Source: Chthoniobacterales bacterium (GTDB lineage: Bacteria; Verrucomicrobiota; Verrucomicrobiia; Chthoniobacterales; UBA10450). Taken from it: a stretch of DNA of 7,184 nucleotides. A program made the position numbers and the translations under genes. Location: contig JAICXG010000148.1 in assembly GCA_025980625.1 (NCBI GenBank), positions 1-7,184 on the forward strand, in the 5' to 3' direction. The notes beneath the pieces were generated by a model that searched no databases, was not told where the DNA came from, and was given only the letters and a program-made list of their open reading frames with translations. Positions 6,092 through 7,184 of the stretch are shown piece after piece; the first letter of the stretch is position 1, and the number at the start of each line of letters is the position of its first letter.

Positions 6092-6093
6092 GC
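6086..6093 (-). repeat. Recurring motif, 8-base copy (CGTTAGGC on +), copy 8
   Basis: Contains the TAG stop of the small secreted protein and ends 1 base before the carbonic anhydrase ATG. The ninth base differs (A instead of T at the 5' side). Confidence 0.6.
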
Positions 6094-6094
6094 A

Positions 6095-6763
6095 ATGCGC
6101 AGACTCGCTCAGCTTTTCGAGAATAACCGAGCCTGGGCCGACCGCGTTCGGCAGCAGGACGCGGATTTTTTTCCCACGCTCGCCCGCCAGCAATCGCCCC
6201 AGTATCTCTGGATCGGCTGCTCCGACAGCCGCGTGCCGGCGAATGAAATTGTCGGGTTACTCCCCGGCGAACTCTTCGTCCATCGCAACATTGCCAACCT
6301 CGTCGTCCACACGGATCTGAATTGCCTCTCCGTCATCCAATTTGCGGTCGAGATGCTAAAGGTGAAACATATCATCGTCTGCGGCCATTACGGCTGTAGC
6401 GGCGTTCAAGCCGCCCTGCAGCGCCATCGTCTGGGGATAAGCGATAACTGGCTGCGCCATATCCAGGACATCCGTCAGAAACACACGCACCATCTCGACG
6501 CTTTCTCCGGCGAGAGCCAAACCTTTCCCCGCTTGTGCGAACTCAACGTGATCGAACAAGTGACTAACGTTTGCCAAACCACAACTGTCCTGGACGCCTG
6601 GGAACGCAGCCAAGACCTCTCCGTCCACGGGTGGATCTACGGCCTCACGGATGGCCTCCTCCGCGACCTGGCTGTAACCATCACCAAGCCCGACGAAATA
6701 CAGCCAAGCTATGAGCGCGCAATCGCCCACCCGTCATTCTCGTCAAGCAGCAGACGCATCTAG
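6095..6763 (+). CDS. can: Beta-class carbonic anhydrase (type II, Can-like)
   Basis: A 222-residue zinc enzyme that interconverts carbon dioxide and bicarbonate in the cytoplasm. Zinc ligands are Cys42, His98 and Cys101 (GCSDSRVPANE and CGHYGCSGV), with Asp44 and Arg46 as the catalytic dyad; the numbering equals that of E. coli Can. Trp39, Gly41, Val47 and Arg64, associated in the H. influenzae and E. coli enzymes with the inhibitory bicarbonate site of type II beta-carbonic anhydrases, are also present. Other family blocks are LLPGELFVHRNIANLV, VIEQVTNVCQT and VHGWIYGLTDG. The length is normal and there is no signal peptide. The ATG at 6095 is 3 bases after the stop of the small secreted protein; upstream GGGGGA lies about 12 bases away and could serve as a ribosome site. 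The C-terminal tail (SFSSSSRRI) is short and unremarkable. Confidence 0.97.
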   Translation: MRRLAQLFENNRAWADRVRQQDADFFPTLARQQSPQYLWIGCSDSRVPANEIVGLLPGELFVHRNIANLVVHTDLNCLSVIQFAVEMLKVKHIIVCGHYGCSGVQAALQRHRLGISDNWLRHIQDIRQKHTHHLDAFSGESQTFPRLCELNVIEQVTNVCQTTTVLDAWERSQDLSVHGWIYGLTDGLLRDLAVTITKPDEIQPSYERAIAHPSFSSSSRRI

Positions 6764-6861
6764 GTTTGTTAAGCGCGACGGAAGCCCGCAACCGGAAGCA
6801 ACCGCGCGGCTCGGTCCATTCGGCACAGGTAGCAAGGTCACTTACAATGAAATTGAGCAAT

Positions 6862-6883
6862 GGCGTGCCGTTGCCGGCACGCC
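6862..6883. repeat. Perfect 9-bp hairpin with TTGC loop
   Basis: GGCGTGCCG (6862-6870), loop TTGC, CGGCACGCC (6875-6883). It is very GC-rich and stable, about 100 bases after the carbonic anhydrase stop, with no T-tract after it on either strand. It could protect a 3' end, help termination in a factor-dependent way, or be part of a small RNA. Confidence 0.6.
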
Positions 6884-6993
6884 TACTGTCGCATCACCTT
6901 GTGTGTGGATCTCTTTCCGCGCGACCAAGCCCAGAACCGCGATTTCGAGCGATCGACCCGGTATTCCCGCGGCCTCGTGACGGTGAAGGTCGC

Positions 6994-7026
6994 CGTTTCC
7001 CGCGCAACCCACGATCGCGGGAAACG
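6994..7026. repeat. Perfect 11-bp inverted repeat downstream of the sorting-signal gene
   Basis: CGTTTCCCGCG (6994-7004) and CGCGGGAAACG (7016-7026) around an 11-base loop. It begins 16 bases beyond the minus-strand stop codon, the usual place for a terminator of that gene, but no T-run follows on the minus strand, so termination is likely but not shown. Confidence 0.6.
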
Positions 7027-7042
7027 ATGACTCGATCCGGAT

Positions 7043-7184
7043 TTAAGCGTGGCGAGCGCGAATCTTCCTCCGCAATCCTTCCAGGCTAACCAGCGCCAAG
7101 CCGAGGAGCGCGACCGCAGAGCCACCTTCTGGCACCTTCAGGTTCTTGTCTCCAGTGGAGGTGCCCGATCCGTTCTGAGTAATC
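7043..7184 (-). CDS. C-terminus of a PEP-CTERM-type (VPEGG) surface protein, cut by the window edge
   Basis: The minus-strand frame is open from the right edge to a TAA at 7043-7045, giving the last 46 residues of a protein that starts outside the window. It shows a Gly/Ser/Thr/Asn-rich approach (NGSGTSTGDKN), then the three-part sorting signal: VPEGG, a hydrophobic helix (SAVALLGLALVSLEGL) and a basic tail (RRKIRARHA). This arrangement is that of PEP-CTERM/VPDSG-type signals, recognised by an exosortase and used to place proteins on or outside the outer membrane, with many examples in Verrucomicrobiota. Glu replaces the more usual Asp in VPDGG/VPDSG. Nothing can be said about the rest of the protein. 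An 11-bp inverted repeat lies just after its stop. Confidence 0.85.
   Translation of the reverse strand, partial: ITQNGSGTSTGDKNLKVPEGGSAVALLGLALVSLEGLRRKIRARHA

Larger units (their letters stand above)
6764..7042. other. Intergenic region without a credible gene; two perfect hairpins
   Basis: The stretch lies between the convergent carbonic anhydrase and sorting-signal genes. The open frames here are Arg/Ser/Pro-rich, lack any domain character and overlap each other on both strands, so none is accepted. The region holds two perfect inverted repeats (6862-6883 and 6994-7026). Confidence 0.55.

Noticed and set aside
6711..7089. Two overlapping plus-strand frames after the carbonic anhydrase gene
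   Set aside because: They overlap each other and the minus-strand sorting-signal gene, are Arg/Pro/Ser-rich, and show no domain or signal sequence.
1..7184. CRISPR array, tRNA, rRNA, insertion sequence or toxin-antitoxin module
   Set aside because: No regularly spaced repeats, tRNA cloverleaf, transposase motifs or target-site duplications were seen by reading both strands.

Overview
The window is GC-rich bacterial DNA with eight protein-coding genes, two of them cut by the window edges. A soil-type member of the Verrucomicrobiota (Chthoniobacter/Udaeobacter-like) is the best guess. The main reason is the C-terminus of a minus-strand protein at the right edge, which carries a VPEGG-type PEP-CTERM sorting signal like those common in that phylum. 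The scarcity of clear Shine-Dalgarno sequences and the SufS-SufU pair are compatible with this. The assignment is an inference from sequence style, not from any search.

Layout, left to right. (1) 1-1068 (+): 3' part of an aldo/keto-reductase-fold protein whose usual catalytic Asp and Lys appear to be replaced. (2) 1122-2354 and 2351-2818 (+): sufS (cysteine desulfurase) and sufU (zinc-dependent sulfur acceptor), overlapping by GTGA, which form a sulfur-mobilising module for Fe-S cluster assembly. (3) 3002-3817 (-): a secreted, possibly lipid-anchored protein with two TonB-C-terminal-like domains, convergent with sufU. (4) 3925-5127 (+): an exported protein with a heavy-metal-binding Cys/Met/His motif and two copies of a His-rich (H-x-H-P) beta domain. 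Its reading frame runs 143 bases into the next gene, apparently because of a run of seven A's. (5) 4985-5608 (+): Mn/Fe superoxide dismutase, followed by a strong intrinsic terminator. (6) 5708-6091 and 6095-6763 (+): a small secreted basic protein of unknown function, then a type II beta-carbonic anhydrase 3 bases downstream. (7) 6764-7042: no gene, but two perfect hairpins. (8) 7043-7184 (-): the sorting-signal tail of a surface protein that begins beyond the window.

No textbook operon joins all of these, but metal handling recurs: Fe-S assembly, a metal-binding exported protein, a metal superoxide dismutase and a zinc carbonic anhydrase. The most unusual non-coding signal is the 9-mer TCGTTAGGC / GCCTAACGA. 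Seven exact copies, plus one 8-base copy, are spread over both strands. All six copies inside genes lie in the same codon phase and use the Leu codons CTA or TTA, and the other two sit directly on or next to stop codons.
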